Origin: Deuterostichococcus epilithicus
Taxonomy: Eukaryota; Chlorophyta; Trebouxiophyceae; Prasiolales; Stichococcaceae
Length of the DNA stretch: 64,000 nucleotides
Direction: 5' to 3'
Assembly: GCA_033439295.1 (NCBI GenBank)
Contig: JAVTLE010000014.1
Location: forward strand, 124,001 to 188,000
Shown: piece after piece, positions 13,264 through 23,689 of the stretch
Position numbering within the stretch: position 1 is the first letter of the stretch
How the letters are laid out: every line of letters starts with the position of its first letter
The notes under the pieces: model-generated
Told to the model about the DNA's origin: nothing
The model's database searches: none
What the model saw: the letters and a program-made list of their open reading frames with translations, nothing else
Position numbers and translations under genes: made by a program

Positions 13264-16200
13264 ATGGCGCAACACGCCGGCGATTCAGAGCCGTTGCTCG
13301 AGGGTGAGGAGTCAAGTGCGCAGATCGCACGGGCCACGCTCGACAACCGCAACTCATCTCTGTCAAGGTGAAACCCTCCTGCTGCCTAGCGGCAATAGAG
13401 CCTTGAATTTGAGGGCACTGTGCCCCATACCGCGCGCGTGCTCCACGACGAATGGTTTATGATAGAGACCAAATCCTTTTATCCTGCGGATGCTGTGCAC
13501 ATCTACTGTGATTTTGCCGCTGGATACAACAGGGCGGCGGGCGCGCCGCGGTCTGTCTGGGTCCTCACGCTGTTCGGCGGCATCGGCGGCTTTCTGTTTG
13601 GATATGACACCGGCGTGATTAGCGGCGCGCTGCCGTACCTGCGCGATGAGCTCCTGCTGCCGAAGATACACAACGAGCAGACGTGAGACTGCATGACGCA
13701 CGCTTTGAAGATCCAGCTTTGCATTGTCGATTTCGCTGACCCGGCTCAGGACAGCTAGTGTCACACCACAAATGGTGCTCGGCTGCCACAGTAGCCATTC
13801 ATCAACAGGATGTTTGGCAAGCCGCATACGTCGATTTCGCAGGCTGCAGTGGGTCCAGGGAGCGGTTGTCAGCTCCGCGGTGGCCGCTGCAGCAGTCGGC
13901 GCCGCAGCCGGCGGCTGGCTCAGCGACGCAGTTGGTGCGCCCCAGCCTAAGCGCCCTCGCAGCACTGTCCAGCTGCTGGCGTGTGCTCGCGAACGCCGCG
14001 CATGCGATCAGGAGCAAGGCCGATGCAAGCGGTACGCAGACAGAGACTTGAGTTGCCACCACAGCGCAGGTCGCAAAAGGGCGCTGCTGGTGGGGGACAT
14101 CCTCTTTGCAGCCGGCGCAGCCCTCATGGGCTTCGCAACCAGCGTCGGCAGCCTCATCGCAGGCAGGAATCCCTGATGGATGTACCCTTACCTCGCACAT
14201 GGGCACACACTCAGTCCGTGCCTGTGCTGTTGCTGCGCCGGCATGTGGGAGCTTGTTCGGCTGCACCATCATGTGCATTGCTCAGAGGCAGGGTTTGTCA
14301 TCATTCGTGATCATGTGGTGTTGAGCAAAGCGTAATGCATGACAGCGTGCTGATCTACAATCAGCCCTACTCCTCTCATCGTCCTGCCCTGCTCGGCTCT
14401 GCCACATCCACGAAGGTTGCCACTGTCCTGTCGCCCTTTCAACCTGGCGCACTGCAGCCCTGGCCATGTCAGGGCTAAACCCTAGTGCAGGCGCATTCAC
14501 GGTTGCTGCCGGCTGCAGGGCGGGTCCTGGTCGGACTCGGGGTGGGGCTCGCATCTGTCACCGTCCCGGTGAGTCTGCTGCCGCTGCTGCCGCATTCTCC
14601 CTGCAAGCAGTTGAGCTGGGCTGGTGTGTCAAGCGCCTGGCCAGAAGCCACAACTTATGCAGGCTCGGCAATGAGACACCACATTCTCGTGCATGGTCGA
14701 AGGTGTACATTGCTGAGGCGGCGCCGCCGGCGGTGCGAGCGGGGCTTGTGACCGTTAACGTCCTCATGATCACCGGGGGACAGTTTGCCGCCTACGTTGC
14801 CGACTTTGGGTGAGTCTTTCCTGGTTCAAGACAAGAAGTCGCTCATCACGCTCCAATGGGCAAGGCACCGTCAGGCACACCAGTCTGCGCTAGCACAAGC
14901 GCCAGCGCGCTAGCGCCACATCCCAAGAGCTGCTGGCCTTTACGACTTTGCCGAGGTGTCATGTCACAGCCTCAGCTGCGCAAGCCACCGGCAGACACTG
15001 CAGCCTTGATACTGCAGCCTGCCCTAGCTGCCACAAGCGCCAGCGCCACACCCCAAAAGGCCGCCTGCCTTCTTGAGTTACAAAAAGCCACAGAGCGGAA
15101 CACTGGAGGCTGCCATGCCGTCATATCCCCGGGCTCTGCCGTGTGCAGGTTCACGTTCGTGCCGGGCACCTGGCGGTGGATGCTGGGCATAGCCGGTATC
15201 CCTGCAGTGGTGCAGGCCATCGGCCTCATGTTCCTTCCAGAGTCGCCCAAGTGCGTCCCAAACCCTAGCTCCTGAAAGGCTCCTGATTGATGGCGCCGGC
15301 TTTTGGAGGTCGCTGGGCAGTGCGCAGAAACTGTCGGCTTTCTGCAGATCATCGGCGATGTCTGTTGAGCCAACTCGCACATCGCTCAGGTCAAGACAAC
15401 AGACTTCGATCGAGTCCAGCCCTGCGGCGCTGCTGCCCGGATCGCCGCACGCTTGATGCTCGCCATTCACCCAAGCAGGTCGCACTTCTGGCTGGCATCG
15501 CGTTCGGCATGGCCGATGGGCGCTCGGCACAGGGCTGCATCCGCAGGATGCTGTGGAAGGTGGAACACACCGCAAGTGGAGTCTGTGCGTCGTCACAGGA
15601 CGTGACCTTTGTCTGTCGCTGTTGCAGGTGGCTGCAGGCGCACGGGCGGACGCGGGAAGCAGAGGAAGCGCTGCTGACTTTGTGCCCAGCGGACGAGCTG
15701 CAGGCGGCCGTGGCAGAGCTGCAGCAGCAGAAGGATTTCGGCGGTGGAGGCGGCGGCGGCGGCGTCGCGGGAGCAGCAGCGGGAAGCAGCACCTGGGACC
15801 TGCTGCGCAGCCCGGCAGTCGTCTCCGAGCTGTGCGTGGGTGAGCAGCACCGTGTGCTTCCCTGTTTTGATAACGAAAGCTTCAGATCGTGTTTGCTGAT
15901 GTCTCGACTGAAGCGGCGCAGCATGATTGACGCCTAAAATCTTGGCTGTATCGTCAATTTTGAACAAATTCTCCGCTCGGTCTCTGCAGGCGGCGCAAAT
16001 CCGACTCTGCCTTCATGAGGTGCCGCCGCGCCTTGGCACACAAAAAATCGCGCCATTGAAACGAAGCACCACATTTGCGACCATGCCGCCTCCAGCCGCA
16101 GGGCCGTCTCTGCACATCCTTTGACAGCTGGGCGAGGAGGAGATGCCGAGAGATGAGCGCGCTGATAATGAAACCCTTTCCGCTTGTCGCCCCTGCTGCA

Positions 16201-18807
16201 GGACTGGGCCTGCAGGTGCTGCAGCAGCTGGGGGGAATCAACACCGTGATGTACTACACGCCGGCCATCCTGCAGCTGGCGGGCGTGACCGACAACCGCA
16301 CGGCGCTGCTGGTGGCGCTGGTGCCGGCCGGCGTCAATGCCGCCGGCACGCTCGTCGGCATGGCCGCCATCGACCGCTGCGGCCGCCGGTGCGCATGTCC
16401 GACATGGCATACAACCCTCTTGATGCGTTCAATCTCCTGACGCCGCGGCGTGTGCAGACAGATCACAACAGCCTTGCTTGTTTCTACTGCGTCTGTGGGC
16501 CCTGTGAGGCTCCAAGAGGCTGCTAGATACTTTTTCTAAGTGCTGCTTGACGCCTGCACCAGAGTCTGGAGGCAGCCCTCTGGAGCCAGGCGGGTGCCAC
16601 CGCAGGGCAAGGCTGCCTCGTATTACTTTCCATCAGGTTTCTGGAGTTTCAGGGTCCCATCATCACCCCTGCCCATAGTTGCGTCTGCTGACTCTGCGGC
16701 GCGTGCGCCCATTCGACCTGTGCAGGAGGCTGATGCTGAGCAGCACGGTCGCGGTGGCACTGGCGCTGGCGGCGCTCGCGGGCGCCTTTCGGCTGCTGGA
16801 GGGCAGCGCGCCGGGCGTTGACGCCGCCGGCAGCAGCTGCGGCGGGGCACCTGCTCAGACCAGCTGCCCCGCCTGTCTGGCCGCCGGGTGCGCTTTAAAC
16901 AAGTGTTTTCAAGCACTGTGCCCGGCCGAGCAATGCCTGCACTCCCCTGTCTGCGCACGAGCTCCAGTAACAGCCGGAGCCGTGCAGCCCGTCCGTGCCA
17001 GCAGTGCCGCGGGCGCGCCGCGCGGCACCGCATGTCAGCCGCGGCACTTCGAGAGGCTGCAAACTCGATGCACTGTTCAACCCACAACTTTGAAGAGGTG
17101 CACTGTGGCACCATACATCCCCCAAGGTCCGCCCGCTGGCACGCCCGGCCCTGACTCTTGCACCCTGAACCCTAAAACCTGGCACGCCGGCGCCGCGCCT
17201 GCAGGTGCGGCTTCTGCGAGCCACTCGGCGCCGGCGTCGCGCCCGGCGCCTGCCTGCCGGCCGTCGATGCGCAGCGATGCGCCGCGGACGGGGCGCACGC
17301 CTTCTACAGGGTGGGCTGCCCTGGCGCCCCAGCATACACGGTCCTGGTCGTCGCCGCGATGCTGGCGTACCTGGCGGCGTTCTCGCCGGGCATGAGCCCG
17401 GTGCCGTGGGCAGTCAACGCCGAGATCTACCCACTGCAGGTGAGCTGCTATAGGGTCTTTGCGAGCCTGACCTCCTGTGCAGAGAACCATGGCACCTTGG
17501 CACTGCGACTCGTCTCTGCGTCCAGGCAGCTGCCTCATGGGCCGCCATTCAGATGGTGTGTGAGCCGCTGCCTGCCGGCTGGTGTGCCACACTCATGGCC
17601 CATGATTGACAGAAAGTGCTTACCAAATCAGAAGTGCGGATCTGTGTGCTTGGAGGCGTACAGCACCATCGCCTCCGTTCAGATCGGATCATGGCTGCGA
17701 CTGTGACCCGTGCGTGAGCCGCATTCTGCGCGTAGGGCCCACCGTCGTGTACGCGGGCAGCACGGATGCAGCTCATTATGACCGCAGCCTGATCGACCAT
17801 GCCGCATCGAGAAACTCGTGCCTTCGCGTGCTGATGTTTTTTCGCAAACACATGTCTTGTATATGAAGAATATCCTTGATTTCGGGTGCCGATTGTCTCC
17901 CGCAGCTGCGCGGCCTGGCCAATGGCGCGGCGGCGACGGCCAACTGGGTGGCCAATGCAGCGGTGGCGCAGACCTTCCCGGTGGCGACCGCGGCGCTCGG
18001 CGGCTCCGGCACCTTCCTGCTGTATGCCAGCATTGCCGCCGCCGGCGCCGTGTGGGTCTACTACATGCTCCCCGAGACCAACGGTGGGGCTCTGTACAGA
18101 TTCCATAGGTTGTCTTTCTTGCCGCACCCCTGACGCGCTTCACTGATGCGCCCCATGGACGCACGTGTTCCAGACCTGAGATGGGATACTCCAAGGCCGG
18201 TGCCTTGGCGCTGATTGCACGCCTTGCCTCCTCAATGTCTGGCTGGAACCTAGGCGGGGACAAGCATGTGCTCGGACTGCTTGCTCTACGCGGTGACAGG
18301 CCCATCAAAAGGCTTTACTTGCCTCTTTTGGGAGGCACTTGCTATGCAGTGGGCCATTGTTGTGGAGGCGCTCCGCGTGCCCATACCGCAGCAACGCGCT
18401 GGCATGTCCAACATCGCACTGTCCGACCCATCAGCGGTCCTCTGGCTCTGAGAACTTGCAAGGGCATATGATAATGTGGTCAATGCGTGCTGATGTACCG
18501 GACGCTACGGCATGGAGCAGCTGTGAGGTTGTCGGGGTGCTCGCGCCAGGTGCATTGGGCAAAGCAGGGACCTGCAGCATGGTGTCCTCCATGCTATTGC
18601 TGTGACAGCCGCGTTCCATCGCGCGCTTTTGCCACAGGCATGGACCTGGAGGAGATTCAGGCGCTCTTCCGGCGCCGCGCCAGTGGCGGTGGTGCAGCAA
18701 GCAGCAGCCTGCCACCAGCATCTCCGGGGCTTGCAGACCGCGCGGCAGGGGCGCCGGGCTGGCAGTCCGATGATGATGCCAGAACGAGGGCCGTAGCAGA
18801 CGTTTGA
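13264..18807 (+). CDS. inositol transporter-like MFS sugar transporter
   Basis: A twelve-helix sugar-porter-family transporter, most like plant INT-type H+/inositol symporters. Exon 1 starts [16 protein letters not shown] with an acidic dileucine-like tail. Following exons read [20 protein letters not shown] (TM1), [18 protein letters not shown] (the GRK/R loop), [35 protein letters not shown] with [28 protein letters not shown] (TM7, substrate region), [22 protein letters not shown] and [18 protein letters not shown] long loop between the ninth and tenth helices carries about ten cysteines ([21 protein letters not shown]), the plant-INT/PSI-type loop. The last exon, [14 protein letters not shown], keeps the usual post-TM12 helix; stop at 18807. 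One intron after about 14168 uses a GC donor (ATCGCAG/GCAGGA). An upstream in-frame ATG at 13174 is possible. Inositol specificity is inferred. Confidence 0.85.
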
Positions 18808-19482
18808 GAGATGTGTTCCGCCCAGGCCCATTGTAATAGGTAGATTGCCACGTGAGTACGTATCGTGATGCCGTTGATAGCTAGGGGCTTTCATTGTCGT
18901 TGACGTGGTGCACAACGAATAGGATGCATTCGCACGCCAATCAAGATCCGCCGACACTGCATTCTGCGGCAAATCTCCCGTTGGTGAAACCGGTACTGGG
19001 GTCCGGGAGCAAAGAGCGCGAAACTCCCGGACTTCACGGCAAAGCTGCAGCTCTGAACGCTGACCTGTGAGTGCAAGATGATATGAGTCTGGGAAGAGCT
19101 GGGCAAGACCATGCAGCAAGAGCAGAGGCAATGAAGGACGGATTTGATTTGCACAGGATTCCTAGCTATCCGCGCCGATGGCGCCTTCACTCTCGGAGCT
19201 GGCGTTGCGGGTGGACGGTTCAGTTGGGATGAATGAAGCGGACTTCCATCAACGCTTCTACTGCCAGGTGCGGGGCTGCCAATGGCACCGCCTGACTGTT
19301 CCGTGTGACAGCACCGCAAGAACATCCTTTCACATCCCCGTCCTGCAAGACAGGTGCTTGTACGGGCTGCGCACCTGCACCTGTTTTACGCGCGCCTTGC
19401 TGACGTCAGGGGGTTGGAAAAATGCGCCAAGGACGATCATCAGCAGTCGTCTCAAATGAGCTTCCTACGAATGATTGACAAC
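18808..19482. other. intergenic, convergent 3' ends
   Basis: This separates the transporter (+) from the PLP enzyme (-). A short ORF starting at 19178 (+) has no recognisable features. Otherwise I see only UTR-like sequence. Confidence 0.45.
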
Positions 19483-21658
19483 TCACTGCCTAAGCCAGGT
19501 CTCGAAAAACTCCCCTATGTCAACATTGCCGCCACAGAGGATGACGCCAACCCGCTTGCAGTCTCGCAATCGCTCATTTGCAGCGACCTGTGGCGACAGA
19601 ACAGCCGCGAGACCCACCGCGCCACTCGGCTCCACCACCAGCTGCAAATGAAGCGCCCCGGATCAGGCGAAACTTTGCTAGGTTCAGTGAGTGCAGCCCG
19701 ACATGCAAGCAGTGCTGCATGCCAACATGGTGCACAGCAGAGTACAATCAAGAGCACAACAAAGTGCAGCGATGACAATCGGCAAGGCGGTATGCTGGCA
19801 GAGTATAAGGACGGTACAATGACCAGCTGGTGTCACCTTCATGCGGTCGAAAACCAGCCGCATGGCCGCCACTATCTCTGCTTCTGTGACCGTCACAGCC
19901 GCGTCTACATGGTCTCGGATGATGGGCCATGTGAGGTTGCCCATGCGGCCTGCGTTTCAGTGAGCACCCTCAATTTAGAAGCCTCCAGAGCTGCACCCGC
20001 ATGCAGGCACCTGCCAGCCTGCCGGTCCAAGCTTGTCACACTGCTGATAGCACAGGCCAGCATGCCCGTCCCTGGAGTCAGCGCGATCGCGGCGCACCTC
20101 GCAGACCGTCTGCAATCGTGTCTGGTGTCGGGCAAGGCACCAGCTGCCCTGCAGCTAGGCTCTGCGCCACATCTGCCGCATCATTGCTGCCTGCGCACGT
20201 TCCCACCTTTGCGGTGTCAAGCGGGTTGGACGCACAAATCGGTCTCAGTCGTCACTGCATTGGTTTCGCAGGCACAGCCCGCTGCACAGGCGTACCCATT
20301 GGCTCTGCCGCAATGATCTTGATGCCTGGTCGCAGCCCCTTCGCGGCGGTGGCCACGCCGGAGATCATGCCGCCGCCGGACACTGGCACCACGATGGCGT
20401 CCAGCCCCTCCACCTGCACAGCCCCGCACTAGACGTTTTCGCAAGCGCTCCTTGGCGATCCTGAAGGCGCTGTGTGGTGCGATGGGCAGCCAGAGCGCCG
20501 CACTGCTTGGCGTGCCGGCCTGCCCCCGGACGGCATCTCCAAGCTGCGCTTAGAGCCGCGCCCACAGCGGAGCAACAGGAATGCTGACTCCGTGTCCCAG
20601 GAATGACCTCATGTTCCGAGCAGCAGTCATGTGGGAGCGCTGTTGATCAAGGGCCAGCGAGGCATGCTACCTGCTGCAGAAACTCCAGTGCCATGGTGCC
20701 CTGGCCGCTGATGACGTCTCCGTCGTTGTACGGCGGTATGAGCACGGCGCCGGTCGCCGTCTGCACCTCCGCCACCATCGCCTCCCGCGCATCCATTGTC
20801 GGGGCGCACTTGATCACCCGCGCTGCGGCCATCGATCGGGCGCAGATGAGGTTTGGGATGCAAATGACCTGCTGCAACATGATAGGCTCATTGAGGTGAT
20901 GGGCGACAGGGCGTGCAACTTCTGGCAAGCTCTGCTCGTGCCATGCAGGATGCGTAGTGCGGACAATTCTCTGCATGCCTGTGCCGCCTGCTGAGCGCAC
21001 ACTGACAGGGTGCTCACCTCCGTAGCCCTCGATGGCGCTGACCTTGCACTGGGGTGTGTTCGAGGGCACCACGACATGCGCCGGGATCCCGCGCAGCTTG
21101 GCCGCGAGTGCCAGCGCGCCGCCATGGTTGCCAGAGCTGTGAGTGACCACGCCCTGCATTGAGAACAGGCAGGGTTGCACGCTGCGCCTAGGTCTGACAC
21201 CCAGCGGCATGGACCCGCGATGTGCATGCTGGTGAGGCAGCCGCACCTTTTGAGCATCCTCCTCTAACAGGGATTGCACGGCATTGCAAGCCCCCCGGAA
21301 TTTGAATGCCCCGCTGCGGTCGACACGCAGTTTCAATTGAAGATCATCAGGCATAATTGAACTGGAGACGAGCAGCTGTATGCAGACCAGAAGCCGCGCA
21401 GTGCGCTGCCGCCGCACCTTTTCTGGAACACCTCGCACTTGAAGAACAGCCGCCGGCCCGCCAGGCCGTCTATCGTGGCGTTTGTGAGGACCTGATTGCA
21501 GCAGTGGCCTATGTTGCTGGTTTTTTCAGATTCACTGGAGTTCGGCCATCACAGTCATGTCCAGCAGCGTCGCTCACCGGTGTGACATGCGCGAACGGCT
21601 CGATGCGCCTTGCTGCTTCCTGCACAGACTCCAGGGACGCAGCATACTCTCCGTTCAT
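19483..21658 (-). CDS. SRR: serine racemase / serine-threonine dehydratase-type PLP enzyme
   Basis: A fold-type II PLP enzyme that would interconvert L- and D-serine and/or deaminate serine. Exons in order: MNGEYAASLESVQEAARRIE with PFAHVTPV (start 21658); LTNATIDGLAGRRLFFKCEV; SGAFKFRGACNAVQSLLEED, holding the PLP lysine (F-K-F-R-G); THSSGNHGGALALAAKLRGI, a cofactor-contact loop; IPPYNDGDVISGQGTMALEF; VPVSGGGMISGVATAAKGL, the phosphate-binding glycine loop; PCPTPDTIADGL; TWPIIRDHVDAAVTVTEAEI; EPSGAVGLAAVL and VILCGGNVDIGEFFETWLRQ, stop 19483-19485. The pattern fits serine racemase better than biosynthetic threonine deaminase, because there is no C-terminal ACT regulatory domain. It is divergent from the YccF gene. 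Racemase versus dehydratase activity cannot be decided by eye. Confidence 0.88.
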
Positions 21659-21998
21659 GACGAGAGCACACAGTATTTTGCTGAGTGCCCTCTTTATTCG
21701 TTTTCAAGGCTGAGATGGTTGGTGCAGATGGTGCCGAAATCGTTTTGCCTCAGTGTTGTCAACGGTGGTGCTCGAGGAGAGGGCAGTGCGGCGAGCTGCA
21801 AATATTTTGGCAGGACTGAAGGGTGGACGGCACTCCTCGAAATGAGACTCGAGCGAGCTGCTGCTTCATGCTGCAGCATGCTGTCAGTCAGGCACGTGCA
21901 TGTCAGACAGCTTCTGCTCATGCAGGTTTTGTGCAGCAGCTGTGCAGCTCAATCTTCAATGGCTCAATTGCGTCCGTCAAACTGATGTGAACTCGCAG
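21659..21998. other. divergent 5' region between PLP enzyme and YccF gene
   Basis: About 340 bases separate the racemase start (-) from the first certain YccF exon (+). An unrecognised 5' exon of the YccF gene may lie here. No other feature is supported. Confidence 0.4.
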
Positions 21999-23314
21999 CT
22001 GCACTGCCAAGAGACTGCTCTTCAACCCGATGTGGAAGGACCTGTGGAACGAGTGCTATGACAAGTATGAGCGGCTCTGGGTATTCTCGAACCGAGAGCC
22101 GATTCTCACCATCCGACGGATCATATGGTACAGCACTTGACTGCACTGCCCTGGTTCGTGTGCCCAAAGTGACGGAACAGCGCGTGGTGGTCATCAATTG
22201 TGTTGTCATGTGGCATGACTGCGGCGGACGGCCACCAATATGAAGGCTGCATGTTCAAAGTTCAGTTCCGCCTCATGAACAACAAATTTCCACCCTTCTG
22301 CCGCGCTGCAGGGTGGTGACTGCGGGGTGGGCGCTGGCACTCGGCTATCTGCTGGCTGCGCTCGGCATGATCACAAGTGGGCGCGCACGTTCCGGCACTG
22401 CCTCGAAAGTTTCTTGCCACCTCCCTTCCAAGGTTTCTACTTTCTATGTTGCTGCTCAAGAAGTGACACTTGTCGATGCAGGTATCATATTCATTCCGTT
22501 TGCCCCGGCGGCCGCCCGGTTTGCCTTGTGAGGCTGCTCCCCTTCCTGCATCTACGCTCCCACCCTTGCGCGGCCAAGAATTCTGCAAGCGTGCATCCGG
22601 ATGAGCCGCTTGTCCGACGCATCGATTCCGTGTCGGATGCAGCTTTGCGCTGGACACCGTCACACAGGAGAATTATGTGCACGTGCCGGCGCCCGGGGAA
22701 AAACTGCCGTGGTACCAAAACCCCATTCATCCCTTCTGCATCGCGGCGAATATCCTGTGGTGAGGATTTCCGAAATTCGCTCCAACAAATCTGTGCTTTC
22801 CTGCAATTGACTTTTGTTGATTGTGCAGCCGGTCCTCAATAATGGGGTCATTACAGAATGGAAACACCAACCTTTACGTCTGTCCCGCTGCAGGCTCATA
22901 TTCTTCGGTTGGACGCTAGCACTTGCACACCTGGCGGCCGCCATCGTGCAGGTCATCACGATCATCGGCATCCCGACGGCAGTCACGTCAGTCCAGATGG
23001 CACTTTTCGCGTTGTGGCCCTTTGGTCAAGGTGCGCAATGTCTGTTTGGAAAGCCGCATGCACCTGAGGCAGCCCCAGTCTGCTCATCATTGATGGACAG
23101 CAGCTGCCGACGTTGCAATAGCTGTCAGGTGTCGCCCTGGATTCAAAGTAACCGCAAGGTCGACATCTCTTGATTTTACATTGAAAATGCAGGCATCAGG
23201 AGACGGTTTCTGCCGACGAGCTTGGACCAGCTGCACGAGCACGAGGCGGCAGCACATCAGGAGCGACAGCCATTGTCCTCGCAGGAGCACACCGCGGGAG
23301 ATGAGGCAGTCTGA
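21999..23314 (+). CDS. two-module YccF-domain membrane protein
   Basis: Exons read by splice phase: 21999-22064 (LFNPMWKDLWNECYDK), 22312-22376 (VVTAGWALALGYLLAALGMI), 22482-22527 (IIFIPFAPAAARF), about 22641-22759 (ALDTVTQENYVHVPAPGEKL then WYQNPIHPFCIAANILW), about 22893-23030 (LIFFGWTLALAHLAAAIVQV, ITIIGIPTAVTSVQMALFAL, WPFGQ), and a polar tail ending HTAGDEAV with stop at 23314. The pattern NILW..GWxLALxxLxAA..TIIGIP..LFALWPFG is the YccF inner-membrane module (DUF307), here present twice, the first copy more diverged. Four membrane segments are predicted. The start is uncertain: the ATG at 22030 is the first in-frame one in the recognised sequence. The function of YccF proteins is unknown to me. 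Confidence 0.75.
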
Positions 23315-23689
23315 AGCAGGCCTGTCGATGCTGGCTTGTCACAGATTTCTTAAACGATGTGGGATGCTGTGGTGGCTAGGTGCACCAGAAGCGATCATTC
23401 TTTCAATGTTTTGTCGGTCTGCAATGATGCTGGATGCACCAGCACCGATCACTTTCAGCATCCCGATTTGAGGGGTGAGCAGGTTGCATTACGGTGAGCA
23501 GACTGCTTACCCGTCACGAGCCAACTTGTGCTACAACGTGTTGCTAGGAAACCAAGATACGATGGGCAACAGGCAGTCCCTCCGACTTTGGGCATGTTGC
23601 CGGATGTCATCTGCCCAGCTGCCGTGACGCCTGTTCCAACTTCGGCTTGGTTTGCACCCTACACAGCACCTTGACTTCGGCGCCCGTCC
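23315..23689. other. intergenic, convergent 3' ends
   Basis: This lies between the YccF stop (+) and the bilin reductase stop (-). It contains a degenerate direct repeat (GATGCTG...GCACCAG...CGATCA, about 23357-23400 and 23427-23462) and nothing gene-like. Confidence 0.4.

Noticed and set aside
19354-20316. 320-codon plus-strand ORF
   Set aside because: It runs antisense through the racemase exons, whose conserved motifs lie on the minus strand. No motif of its own.
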